A DNA stretch of 64,000 bases, from the NCBI GenBank assembly GCA_947683425.1, contig CANTUQ010000017.1, positions 2,170,001 to 2,234,000 on the forward strand, given 5' to 3'. Shown one piece after another: positions 32,201 through 44,100 of this stretch (position 1 is the first letter of the stretch; every line of letters starts with the position of its first letter). The notes under the pieces were generated by a model. The model saw only the letters and a list, made by a program, of their open reading frames with translations. It was not told where the DNA came from and ran no database searches. The position numbers and the translations under genes were made by a program. Source of the stretch: Excoecaria cochinchinensis (Eukaryota > Streptophyta > Magnoliopsida > Malpighiales > Euphorbiaceae).

Positions 32201-33735
32201 CTACCAAATAAATAGTAAAATAAAATTGACCAAATGAATAGTAACCTGACACAAATTAAATGATATATGAATAATATGTGATATGGATTGTATGTAATAT
32301 AAAAAAAATAAAACCATTAATTAAAAGAGTTAATTTGTTCAGACCGCAAATGGAAGTAAGAAAACGTTTAAATAAGCTATACTTTGATATCATTGCTTGT
32401 TTACATTACGGGTATAAGGTGTCACAATTTCCCATTGCCAATGTGTTTAGTAGCTCTTCACAAAGTCCCATCTTCTTCATTTATTTTCTTCAAGGTAAAA
32501 AAATTAAATCTTTACCCACTTTCTAATTCCTTAGCAGTTATAATTGATTTCCTAGAAATTTTATTGTTGACTATGCATTGTGATGGCGATTTGTGCTAGT
32601 TTTATATTTTCAAGATATATTTAGCAACTGATTTCCTGTTTTTTTGTTTGTTCTCAATTTATTGATATTAAAAGTTATAACTTTGCTTCTTTATTTTGAT
32701 TGTTGATTAGCATTTTGTTTTCTCCTGAAAAAAATCAAGTATTTTATTAGGTTTAGTTTCCGAGTTCCTTCATAGCCTTTGATTTGATTTTTAACCAAAA
32801 ATATAAAGGATAGGTATTTAAATTAGAGGTCTTATTAACAAGAAAAGTGAAATTAATAAGGATGGTTTCTCTTTTGAAAGGCTTCAGTCACCAAATGTTT
32901 TTTTTTTCCAAATTGCTTCTTTTAGATACAACTACTGATTTTCTTAAATTATTTGTTGTTTAAATTTTTCAATTTTTATTCCTAATAAACTAGAATTTTA
33001 GTCAAAATTATGTGTTTTTCTTTCTTATAATAAGATATTTAGAATTGTTGTCAATTTTATGATTTTGAGGCAATTCTTGAAGGTGGAGGATATTTTGTTC
33101 TTACTTGTATTCAGTGAACATTAAAATTGCCGTTAGAATTCATGTACGTCTTCACATTGATAATTTTCGTGTGCCATTGTTTTACTTTTGAGTATAATGA
33201 TTATACTTGCTATTAGCAGCATTGGTTTTTGCCTTGCAGAATTATTTGGCAAAGATCTCCAAAAAGATTCGAGGAAGCGTTACAGAAAAGTCTTTATCGC
33301 CTGAAGAGCAGAAAACTAAGGTATATATAATAATAAATACAATAATGCATTATATTTTTAGATAGAGTATGCTTGATGTTCTTATTTGAGTTAGAAGTTG
33401 TGTGTTGTCTTACATATATTTGCTTAAGAATCATGTTAACTTATTCCTCTATTACAATTATGTTTTGATGTTAATTGCTTTGATAGTTTAGGATACAATT
33501 GAATATTATGACATGTAGTGGATTATATTTCATGCAATTAGGGGCCTTAATGTATAGAAGATAGTGGCTTGACATGCCAACTTGTTGGTGAATATAGTTC
33601 TGGATTGAGAAATGATTTGAATTATTGAATTGTGCTGATCTTTGGTGATGTATTTTGGGGGTTCATAATATGCATTATACGTATATGAAAAGATTTAAAT
33701 AGTAATTATTTGGAAAATAAAGGGAGGGAGGATAT
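32201..33735. other. AT-rich region with one exon-like segment
   Basis: No confirmed gene. At 33241-33320 a segment between a pyrimidine-rich tract ending GCCTTGCAG and a donor AAG|GTATAT would encode about 27 residues (NYLAKISKKIRGSV, then EKSLSPEEQKTK). It looks like a real or captured exon, but I do not recognise the protein. A second donor-like site (TTCAAG|GTAAAA) lies near 32495. Confidence 0.35.
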
Positions 33736-33773
33736 TTACTTCTACTGATCAATTAGTGCTTCCATTTTCAACT

Positions 33774-34025
33774 TCAGAAATGGATGCTCCAAGTACAACA
33801 CTAGCCCGTGTAAATTTCAACATGGACTTGGCAAATCAACCAGTACCTGGGTCTCTTACTTCAACAGATGGTTGGGGAGAAATTGAAAATGGGATTGTTG
33901 AAGAGTGTGATAGTAACAAAGATGGGTGGGATGACATTGAACCACTTGAAGAGCCAAAGCCTTCTCCATTAAAGCTGCTCAAACGTGTCCAATTTCTCAG
34001 CCTAAACCACAAAGTAATACAACCA
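33774..34025 (+). pseudogene. Fragment of a SCY1-like (SCYL) pseudokinase C-terminus
   Basis: The translation contains TSTDGWGEIENGI, then SNKDGWDDIEPLEEPKPSP, a low-complexity acidic signature I know from the C-terminal tail of plant SCY1-like/N-terminal kinase-like proteins, which act in tRNA export and vesicle traffic. Upstream is a Ser/Thr-rich tail (APSTTLARVNFNMDLANQPVPG). After about 33970 the expected Ala/Gln-rich sequence continues only in another frame, so a small indel is present. Kinase and HEAT-repeat parts are absent. I infer a captured or duplicated fragment; the adjacent CACTA-like end at 34401 suggests capture. Confidence 0.65.
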
Positions 34026-34229
34026 ACTTGTTACTATAAATATCTCTTAACTAAAATCTGTTGGTTCCTAGACTGAATAAGCTGACTATGTGGAATTGGA
34101 TGGCCGGAGGTAGATCTAGCCTTAGACAAAGGATTTTTTAGACAATTCATAAAGCTGCTTTAGTGTGGGATTAGTGCTTCATTGTTATTGAAGTTGTTAC
34201 TCACTTTGTTTTGATGTTTTATTTAACTA

Positions 34230-34401
34230 CTATTTTTATCAGTATTTCTAAAATTACCGATTGAATGATTGATTCAGTAGGTAAATTTATTGACGATATT
34301 CATTTCGTATGTAAATTTCCCGGCGGTCAAACATTTTTTGTTAGCAAAGGCTATTTCTACAATGACTTTTTCCGTCGATAATCATTAATTTTCTTATAGT
34401 G
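34230..34401 (-). mobile_element. CACTA-like transposon terminus
   Basis: Read on the minus strand, the segment begins CACTATAAGAAAATTAATGA and continues with ATCGACGGAAAA, CCGCCGGGAAAT and ATCGGTAATTT subterminal words. This is typical of plant CACTA (En/Spm) ends (CACTACAAGAAA followed by CCGACGG-type subterminal repeats). The other terminus was not found in the window, so the element is truncated or its far end has decayed. Confidence 0.6.
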
Positions 34402-35178
34402 ATAGTTTTTTTTTATGTCTGTTGACATTATTTATGTGTTTTGATTAGAGAAGTAGAGTTTATTTATATCATGACTTATAGTAAAATGACATTTTATTTC
34501 AAAAAATAAATAAGTTCATAAATAAGGTTTTATATGTTAGTAAAAATAAATAAAAATTTTGTGAAAGGCCATTTTTATCACATTAAAAAAATTTACAAAT
34601 TAATCAAAAATTAATTTGAGAATTCTAATTAAAAATGAACAAAGGTGTTTTGGTGACCAGTATCATTTTTCTAAAAATGTATTGTCATTCAAAGTCTTAA
34701 TTTCAAATAAAAATATTTATTGGACTTGAAAATAAATAAGTTTCATTGCATGTTTTTACAAAAAAATCACACATTTGTGATTTCTATTTTAAAATAAATA
34801 AAGGGCTTTTAGTGACCAAAGTCACATCCTAAAATTAGCTATTACCCAAAAAATGACCAATATCCTAACATTTGATTATACATAAATAAAAAGAAGTTTC
34901 TTAAACTAATTAAAATTTTCATAGCATGTTTCCATCAAATTTCTACTTAGAATAAAATGAGACCAATGTCCAAAACCTTTTTTTAATGTTGATCATAAAT
35001 AATAGCATAAAAACTCTTCGATAATGCATTCTCGAAGGGCGTTTTGGAAATAATATCAAAATCGGGTCGAATACCTAACTATTATAAAATGACCAATGTT
35101 GAAGAAAGGTGTAACCAATAAATTAGAATAAGGGACCAATATCTCAATTTTCCTTAGATGGCTAAAGGCCCAATTCAC
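34402..35178. repeat. Degenerate LTR-like debris with ACCAATGTCC words
   Basis: Words such as GACCAAAGTC, GACCAATATCC and GACCAATGTCC recur between 34630 and 35140. The same words occur in Tat-type LTRs (1936, 27146). No ends or coding domains are recognisable. Confidence 0.45.
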
Positions 35179-35181
35179 TTA

Positions 35182-37122
35182 TGCTTTATTTGGATGAGAG
35201 TATACTAAATTTACTTTAATGAGAGGAAATGGAGGGAAATGGAAGTAATATAAATTTTATTTCTTCTGGTTTTCCTTTCCATTGTTTGGGCAACCTAAAA
35301 TAAAGATAGAGTAAATTAGATTTTCTTCCTAATAGTAGATATTATTTTGACATTTATACCTTTATGATATTATTTTATGATAATAATATCAATAGCTGCA
35401 ATTTTTTGAGTCTTTCTATAATTTTTTGAGTTATAGTCACTTACCTAATGATTCCACCATCATTTATTACCAAAGGAAAAAGGCAGGAAAGCAAACCAAT
35501 CACTAAAATAATAATTCAATACGAAGCTCTAATAAAAGCTCTAATCCGATTAGTGAGCAAGATAAACTTATGAAAAAGCTAAAATATTGTCGGTAAGACT
35601 ACCGGAAAACCTATCATCAAAGCATAAATAGAGAACAGATACTCTTACAATGTAAATGCACTCTCAATTGAATTCTTTTGAAAGATCTCAATATAAATTT
35701 GCAAAACAAAATCCTCTATCCCAATTTAATGCAAATATTTAAAAGATGCATAATTTAAAAGTTTCACAGATGCTGAATAAACGAGGCCATCTATTAGTGT
35801 CATGAAAAACCACATAAAAAAAAAGAATGCCTGAATATTGCAGTTCTAAATCTCATGGTCGCAATTATAAACATCGATTGAAATAGATAAGACCTAAATC
35901 TTGCTGGAATATTAGGTATATTTATCGCAAGTGGCTTGAGATTCAACTCAAAATAAACCCAAAACCTCTTTTTTTTCATGAATATATGCATTCATGTATA
36001 TACAAGTACATTCAAAGCAGTGCACTATATTCTGCAAATTGGTTTTGAGAGAATAAAAAATAAAAATAAAACATAAAAAGCCAAGAAAATAAGATATAAA
36101 ACAAGTACATCATACAAAATAAAGCACACTGCTGACTGGTCATATTTACAATTAAGAAATCCATTCAGAAACAACTCATGTCAATAAGGCGATAACAATT
36201 AAAAAGAATGCTACTAAATAGAGACATAAAATTAGAAAACTTTAGAAATTTTCTTATAATTTGTTTACACATTATCAGGACCAAGCTAATCTATCTGTAC
36301 AATTGAAAGTTATTATCCATCTAAATTTTTAACAAATCACTTTTCAAAGAGAATGAACTCTATGCAGCCAAAACTAACAAGAGATCATCAAACATTCAAA
36401 AACAACTAACTTTGCTTGAAATTGTACCTTGAAATACTAAGCTTGTACCTAGCTTTGCTTGACTGGAGCGATTAGTGGATGAAAAACAAAGCAGTTACCT
36501 TCGAAGAAACACTTAACAGCTGAATAAAAATCCCCAAATCTGCTTGATAAGTACACAAAAGATAATGAAATCAGAGAAATGAAAACCATAGAGAGATAAG
36601 ATAACGCACAAATAATGATCGAAGCCTCTCTTTGTTTGTTATCATCAATGGAGGCTTTAAACAACTAATCGCAAATGACGGAGAAAATAAAAAATTATAT
36701 ACTTGTAAGTTGGGATGAACGCACCAGGAACACCACCGATTACAATTTTCTTACCGGCGGCAAGCAAGTGATTGGAGACTTGTCGGAGGTGATCTTACTT
36801 GTTGATTCTTAATTTCATCCATGGATCAAATATTCCGTGAAAAATGTTGAAAGAAAAGAGCAGAAACGTAAGGATGTATTTATAAAGGGAGAGATAATTT
36901 GGTCATTTCATACAATTATATCCCATCTCCCTCCAATTACCTCGCTTTCTCTCCAAATTGGAGAGAAATGAAAAGCTAAACACAGAGTTAATTGGAAAAT
37001 CCTATTTCTCTTCCATTACTCTCTCCATTTTTACCATTTCACAAACCAAATAAGGGAAAATAAGGTCAATTAAATTTACTTTCTCTTCACTTACTCCCAC
37101 TTTCCCTTATCCAAATAAGCGG
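35182..37122. mobile_element. Candidate TIR transposon, about 1.94 kb
   Basis: The left end TGCTTTATTTGGATGAGAG and the reverse complement of the right end CCGCTTATTTGGATAAGGG share about 14 of 19 bases. Similarity continues loosely inward (GGAGGGAAATGGAAG versus GGAGAGAGTAATGGAAG). TTA on both sides (35179-35181, 37123-37125) could be a PIF/Harbinger-type duplication. The interior has no transposase; a minus-strand frame at 36449-36664 is hydrophobic and unrecognised. TIR identity is modest, so the call is tentative. Confidence 0.45.
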
Positions 37123-37125
37123 TTA

Positions 37126-37937
37126 AATAACGAACAAATGCCCAAAAACTAAATAAGTAAAGCTCGTTTTCATAAAATACGTAACTTAAGACAAAAAATA
37201 AATAAATTAAGATCACTCGTGCAAAATATGTTGTATGTTCACCTTTAATCTCTTTAATGCATAAATGCCTTGAAAGAAAAATAATAAATACGTAAACCAT
37301 CAAGAACTTTGAGATACTAATTAAAAGGCATAAATAAAATTGAGATTTTCGAACCTAGAATCTCATGGATTTATGCCCTGAATTAACCTATGTGGTGGTA
37401 ACTCTATTAAACCGCCTCGTATATAGAAATATTTTTTACATGTAAAAAAATAAAAAAAAATAATTTTTATCCATCATACTCTCTTGCTTTAATAAAATTA
37501 GTTATTCTACTAGCCATATTAATAAAGAAAATATCGAATCCTCACATTTACAATTATATAGCAACTTGACCATCAAAAGATCAAATAAATTGCATCTTTG
37601 GGATTTATTTTTATTTTTATTATTATTTTTTTTAACATTACACGTAAAAAGCAAATAAAAACAATAACATCAAGGTCAAAGTGAGATGTTAGCAAAATAT
37701 TGGAGGGCTTATTTGAAAGAAACCATCAAAATTAACATCAGTCACAAGTAAGTTGCAATTTAAAAATGTTTTCGGAACATTAAATATAAAATCGACCAAA
37801 AATTAAAATGATAAGGTCAAAAGTGAGATTTTAGGTAAACGTTAGGGGGTTATTTGAATAAAACATAAAAATATGCGCTCCAGATCCAAAATAAATTCAA
37901 AATAACTATTTTCTTCACTAATAGGAATAAAAATTAC
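37126..37937. other. Intergenic region upstream of the kinesin gene
   Basis: No gene. Two related segments about 140 bp apart (37675-37725, 37815-37865) share AGGTCAAA-GTGAGAT, TTAGG.. and GGG.TTATTTGAA words, suggesting a degenerate local duplication. TAAAACATAAAAATATG near 37860 is TATA-like. The proximal promoter of the kinesin presumably lies here. Confidence 0.5.
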
Positions 37938-37999
37938 TAAGACCCACACATAGTGTGCCGCTTAACTAATATTCCCAAATTCAAATTCCACTTCTCTGT

Positions 38000-38004
38000 A
38001 ACGG
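38000..38004 (+). promoter_or_regulatory. AACGG core (possible MSA element)
   Basis: TGTAACGGATA lies about 160 bp before the kinesin start codon. AACGG is the core of the mitosis-specific activator element bound by three-repeat MYB factors, which drive G2/M genes including plant cytokinetic kinesins. The flanks match the full consensus poorly and only one copy was seen. Confidence 0.3.
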
Positions 38005-38081
38005 ATACATTTCTCTACCCTTCTCTCTGCTCTTCTCCTTCTTCTTCGCTGCCTTGCCCAGACCCTAACACAGACTCTGCT

Positions 38082-38093
38082 TTCTCTTTCTCT

Positions 38094-38137
<44 letters not shown>
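38082..38137 (+). repeat. CTTT/CT microsatellite in the kinesin 5' leader
   Basis: Three TTTCTC units pass into an uninterrupted run of about 18 CT dinucleotides ending 26 bp before the ATG. Pyrimidine-rich 5' leaders are common in plant genes. The length is likely to be polymorphic. Confidence 0.9.
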
Positions 38138-38140
<3 letters not shown>

Positions 38141-38163
38141 CTGTGTATGCAATTTGATTCACC

Positions 38164-41100
38164 ATGAAGCATACAAGAAATGCAATCTTGAGAGAAGCAC
38201 ACACCTATGGCGATTCTCCTTTACAGATTCCGAGCTCGCACAAATCCAAGCAGTCTCCGCCTCCATCTTCTTCACGACGGCATAAGTTCTCCAAAGAAAA
38301 CGCGCCGCCTTCAGATCTGAACTCGATGCCACTCTCAGATCAGAAACCCTCGTCTTCACCGGCTGCCAAGTTGAAGAGTCCTTTGCCGCCTAGGCCTCCA
38401 TCGTCCAACCCTCTCAAACGCAAATTGTGCATGGAAGCAGTGCCGGAAAACGCGGTCCTAGATTCTGGCGTTAAGGTTGCTATTTATCTGTTTTTCATTT
38501 TCACTCTTGTAGCTTTCTATGGCATTTTTTTAGAGAATTTCAGTTTCAGTTTCCTTTTTTGCTGCTTTTACTGCCATTTTTGTTTTCCATATTTACACTT
38601 TTAGGTTTTTGGAGTTTGTCAAGAAAATTGTTGATATTTGCTGGGCATGCTTCCTTTTATAAGACAGAAAATTTAGATGATTGCTTAGATAATGTGGACT
38701 GTTTGTTTTATTTATTTCACTTTGTATTTCCTGTATGCACTCGTGGTTTCGTATTGAGTTTTGGGTTTCTTTTGGTTTTTGAAGAAAATTTGTTTTAGGT
38801 TTAGCTCTTCATCTTCCCTTCCCACCCAATTATTGTTACATGGCACTGCTGTCTTAGTTTAAGACAAATGATTTTGTCTATTTATTAAATTGCTTCTTCT
38901 ATCACTCCTCTTTTTACTTATTTTCTTTTGTGTTTTCTGATTTTTTGACAAATTCAAAGTACCTGAAAATTTATTCTGTACAATTATTTTGCTTAAAAAG
39001 GTGACTGAAAAACAAGTTCAATTTCAAGAAACTAAGGAAATGATAGCTGCAAGCTACTCGTTTTAACTGTATCTCTTTCTACCAATAGTGGTGTTTTTTT
39101 TTATCTTCTGTCTATTTTGACTTAGATATCAAATAGTTTTGGTTTATTATTTGTCGCTCATGTCTTTTTTATATTTCTTTTTCCTTCTTCATTTGGCAAA
39201 ATTAGGTAATTGTTCGAATGCGGCCATTAAACAAGGATGAAGAGGAAGGAGAAACGATAGTTCAAAAATTGTCTGGTGATTCTCTATCAATCAATGGACA
39301 GACCTTCACATTTGATTCCATTGCTGACACACAAGCAACACAGGCAAGATCCAAAACATTTGATTCTTTGCAATGTATTGATTGATATTTTTTGTGGTGA
39401 AATGCTAAAAAAGTTTTTCTTTTACATCTGGTTTTTTGCAGGTAGATATCTTCAATCTTATAGGAACCCCTCTTGTGGAAAATTGTCTAGCTGGATTTAA
39501 CAGTTCAGTATTTGCCTATGGACAGGTCTTGTTCGACGCACCTCTGTCAATTTCCTAAATTTTGCTACTGGTATTATGAATGCTAACTCTCCTAACTTCC
39601 TTTGCCCATGGGAAATTAAATTCTTCAGACTGGGAGTGGAAAGACCTACACCATGTGGGGACCGGCTAATGCCCTCTTAGAAGAAAACTTAAGTAGTGAT
39701 GAACAAGGGTTAACTCCTCGTGTTTTTCAAAGACTTTTTGACCGCATAAATGAGGTAAGGATCAATCATTTCATTTCCAAACTCAAGAAGAATATAATAC
39801 AGTGAAGTTTATTTTCTTTTATGCCTTTGCAGGAGCAAATTAAGCATGCTGATAAACAACTCAAGTATCAGTGTCGCTGCTCGTTTCTTGAGGTTTAATC
39901 TCACTATTGGTTTTGTCACGCTTCGTTTTTTTAGCTGTATAATTTAAGCTCCATGACTTCAATTTATTTTTGCAGATTTATAATGAACAAATCACAGATT
40001 TGTTGGACCCAAGCCAAAGAAACCTCCAGGTGAATAGTAAAAACAGATGTTTCATTCTAATTCTGTCGTTACACTGAAAATTGCTGGATCTCTAGCCCTT
40101 AATCTGGTATCATTTTTCAGATAAGAGAAGGTGTGAAATTGGGTGTCTATGTGGAGAATCTAAGAGAGGAGTATGTATTTTCAATGAAAGATGTGACTCA
40201 GCTTCTGATAAAGGTTTGCCCCTTTGCTTGCTTTTGCTACAAGTAATTAATGTTCAGGTGCATTCGTCAGTGTTGCTGAGAACTGATATGACAGATTATG
40301 AGAGCTCAATTAAATATATAACAGCATCTGTGGAAAGCTAGTATTTGCCTTCGTTTTTTTTTGAAGTAAACCTCCCATGGTGCTCTAATGTATTAGGAAG
40401 ACTTCTATGACTGATTTTAGATCATTTATATTATAAAATAACATTTGTAGAAAGCTAGTGAAAGATATGCAGTCCTATGCTATACAAGACACCAAACTTT
40501 AATGTTTTAACTATTGTTTGGTAGTTCAGGATTAAGTTTGACATTTCCATTAAAAATAATTAAAATGTGCATGTCTGTGTGTTGGCTACTTCCTCAAGTT
40601 GTGTTGCATCGTTGCTTGGTAATTTAAATCCATAAGGTTAGATAAGGAAGCTGTTTTCTCAAGTTGTATTGCGTCATTTTCTCTTACAAATTTCCTCTAA
40701 AATTAACAATGGCATCACTCTTGTAACTCTCATAAATTTCACAGGGGCTATCCAACAGGAGGACTGGCTCAACAAGTATAAATGCTGAGAGTTCTCGCTC
40801 GCATAGTGTTTTCACTTGTGTTGTCGAATGTCGATGCAAGGTAACATTTTAAATTATTAATATAAACATGTTTTAACAGTTTTTCTTATCTTTTTAAGGG
40901 AGTATATATGCAATTTCAGAGGTGCTAATGGGCTGACCTGTAAACCCTCAGAGTGCATACACACATATACAGATGCAAATCCAAAACATGGATTCTTTAC
41001 TATGTAAAAGCAATCTTGAATTTTGTGAAAATTTATTTCTTCTCTATGATATTTGAGTACTTGAATATTAAATCAGAGTAAAATCTCTTATTGTGGATAG

Positions 41101-44100
41101 CAACTTTTGTAAAATTTAAACTCTTATCATTTTGTTGTGTTGGTGGGATCCTAAAATTAATTGTTTGTTATAGAGCATGGCTGATGGCATTAGCAGCTTA
41201 AAGACAAGTAGAATAAATCTTGTTGATCTAGCTGGGTCTGAGCGACAGAAATTAACTGGTGCTGCTGGGGAACGCTTGAAGGAAGCAGGAAATATAAACC
41301 GATCTCTTTCACAGCTTGGGTATGATCTTTTACTATTTCTTTTGTTTTCTTTTTAATGCTTTGTTTCATCTAGAGTTGCAAAACTTCTTGTTTTAGTTTT
41401 AGAAGTTGCAATCATTGTCAAATATTAGGTCTTGTGGTTTATGTGCAATATGATATGGAAGCATTAGGATATTGGGTATCTTAATTCATAAATAAACTGT
41501 GAAAGGACACCCTATGGTTCTATTTGATGGCATACAAGATAAATAACTTATGTTTTCTTGGTTTCTTCAATCTGCTTTACAATGTGTCTCTGCTAGGCAG
41601 AATTAAGTTTGTAAACCTGACTATTATGGGCTATTTCATGAATGAAAATGGACTGTCTGCTAAATATGCTAATGGTGCCCAGCTCATTGGTGATGCAGGA
41701 ACTTGATAAACATTCTTGCTGAAGTTTCCCAAACAGGAAAGCAGAGGCATATTCCTTACAGAGACTCCAAATTAACATTTTTGTTACAAGAATCACTCGG
41801 TGGAAATGCAAAACTGGCAATGGTGTGTGCTGTTTCTCCTGTGCAACGGTAATAATACTGACCATGCTGCTGTCTTTAATGAATTCCTCCTGTTTCTCTC
41901 TCTCTCTTACAATGGCATTTCACTGGGATCAATACTACAGTTGCAAGAGTGAAACTTTCAGTACACTGCGATTTGCACAGCGTGCAAAGGCAATTAAGAA
42001 CAAAGCAGTTGTTAATGAAGAGATGGAGGATGATGTTAATCACTTGCGAGAAGTAATTCGACAGCTAAGGGTAGGCTCTGATTCTTGTTGATTTGGTTAT
42101 TTCTCCAATTTCTGCTTTAAGCAGTTTACAGTGCTTGATAACTGGATGAATAAAACAGGATGAATTACATCGAGTGAAGGCAAATAGAAACAATCCAACA
42201 GGTTGGGATCCTCGTAAAAGTTTAAATATACTGAAAAGCCTGATTAATCCACATCCACGACTGCCTCAAGTAGATGAGGATGGTGATGAGGAGATGGAAA
42301 TTGATGAGGAAGCTGTTGAGAAGCTCTGCATTGAAGTAGGACTGCCACCAGCAGGTGCTGCAGGTTGCAATACTGTTGATGGAAGTAGTTGCATCAGAGA
42401 ACAAGTTCCTGAGGATGCAGATGTGGAAATGGAAGAAGGCATATTGGAACAAGTAGAGAAAAATGAAATTATGATTGTTGATTGTGCTAACTCTGTATTA
42501 ATTAATACTAAAGTTCCTTCCAACAGTGATGTGGATGTTGATCACGATTTGATGAACGTAAAAGACAATGAACCAGCACATACGCTCATTGAAAAACTCA
42601 ATGCAGACTGTTCCACCAAGCCATGCAAGGAGGAAAGAAATCTTAATTCATCTGCCAGTAAATTGGTAACCGAAGAATTGCCGAGCAAGACGGTGGAAGT
42701 GCCTAGCTCATGTGCTGTCTCTGATTCTCTAACTGGACTTTCTGAGGTTGTAGTGGCAGGCAAAGTGCATGATTCTCAAAATGGTGCAGTAAATTGTGCA
42801 TCCCCTCCTTGCCTCAGCACAGTCCCACGAGAAATATCTCCAATTCTGAAATCTCCAACTCCAAGTGTTTCGCCCAGACTCAATAGCAGCAGGAAAAGTC
42901 TCCGAACCTCATCAATGTTAACAGCTTCCCAGAAACTATCTAAGGATGAAAATAAGTCAAGCATAGAGGATATACGCCTATCTTTTGCAAAATCCATGAA
43001 AAATAGATCGTCTAACACTCTGTCTACTCAAACAAGTAAAAGTTTTCTTGCACCAACAGAACATTTAGCTGCTAGTCTCCAAAGAGGTCTGGAAATTATT
43101 GATAGTCATCGCAAGACTTCAGCATTTAGGAGATCCGCCTTCAGGTTATCCTGTAAACCTGCAGAATTGAAGCCAATTTTGCTTGTTGAAAAAGTTGATG
43201 TTGGTGTGCAAACCTTTCCTCAAGATAAGGAAATACCAGAAGAAGATTTAGCAGTATTTTTCTGTAAGAGTTGCAAGAGAAAGAGACTGGAGGAAAAAGA
43301 TGCTGATGGTGATGAGAACTTGCAGTTGGTACCAGTTGATGGCTCAGGCTCTGCTGATAAATCCAAAATACAAGTTCCAAAAGTTAGTTTTTGGCTTCAG
43401 CTTAATGCATCTTTTAGTATCCTTATTTATGTGAACAGATGCTTGACAATTTTTTCATTTAATTAACAGGCAGTGGAGAAGGTTTTGGCTGGAGCAATTC
43501 GAAGGGAAATGGCTTTGGAGGAGTATTGTGCCAAACAAACTTCTGAGATAACACAGCTTAGACGTTTGGTAGGTTATTCTTAATTTGTTCCACAGTCAAG
43601 GTGTTACTTCGGACTGACATGATGGTTTTACGGCCAATATTTGCAGGTGCAACAGTACAAGCATGAGAGGGAATGCAATGCCATAATAGGGCAGACAAGG
43701 GAAGACAAAATTATACGACTTGAGAGCCTTATGGATGGTGTTTTACCCACCGAAGAGTTTATGGAGGAAGAGCTAGCATCGCTTACGCATGAACATAAGG
43801 TAAGAATTTATTTGTTGAAATTCCCCCTGTTCTGTTCCCCCTTTTTTTTTTCCCTGGACACATATCAACCTGTGTTTTACAGATTTTGAAGGAGAAATAT
43901 GAGAATCATCCTGAAGTTTTAAGAACAAATATTGAGCTGAGAAAAGCTCAAGATGAGATAGAAAATTACCGAAATTTTTATGATTTGGGTGAAAGGGAAG
44001 TTTTGTTGGAAGAGATTCAAGATTTAAGGAACCAACTGCAATGCTATATTGATTCATCCGCATCTGCTTCAAAAAGGAAATCATTGTTGAAATTGACATA

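Noticed and set aside
37962..38204. Minus-strand frame rich in Arg-Glu opposite the kinesin 5' leader
   Set aside because: Reverse complement of the CT microsatellite; the plus-strand kinesin gene explains the region.
42222..42763. Several minus-strand frames inside kinesin exon 12
   Set aside because: They are shadows of a verified coding exon.
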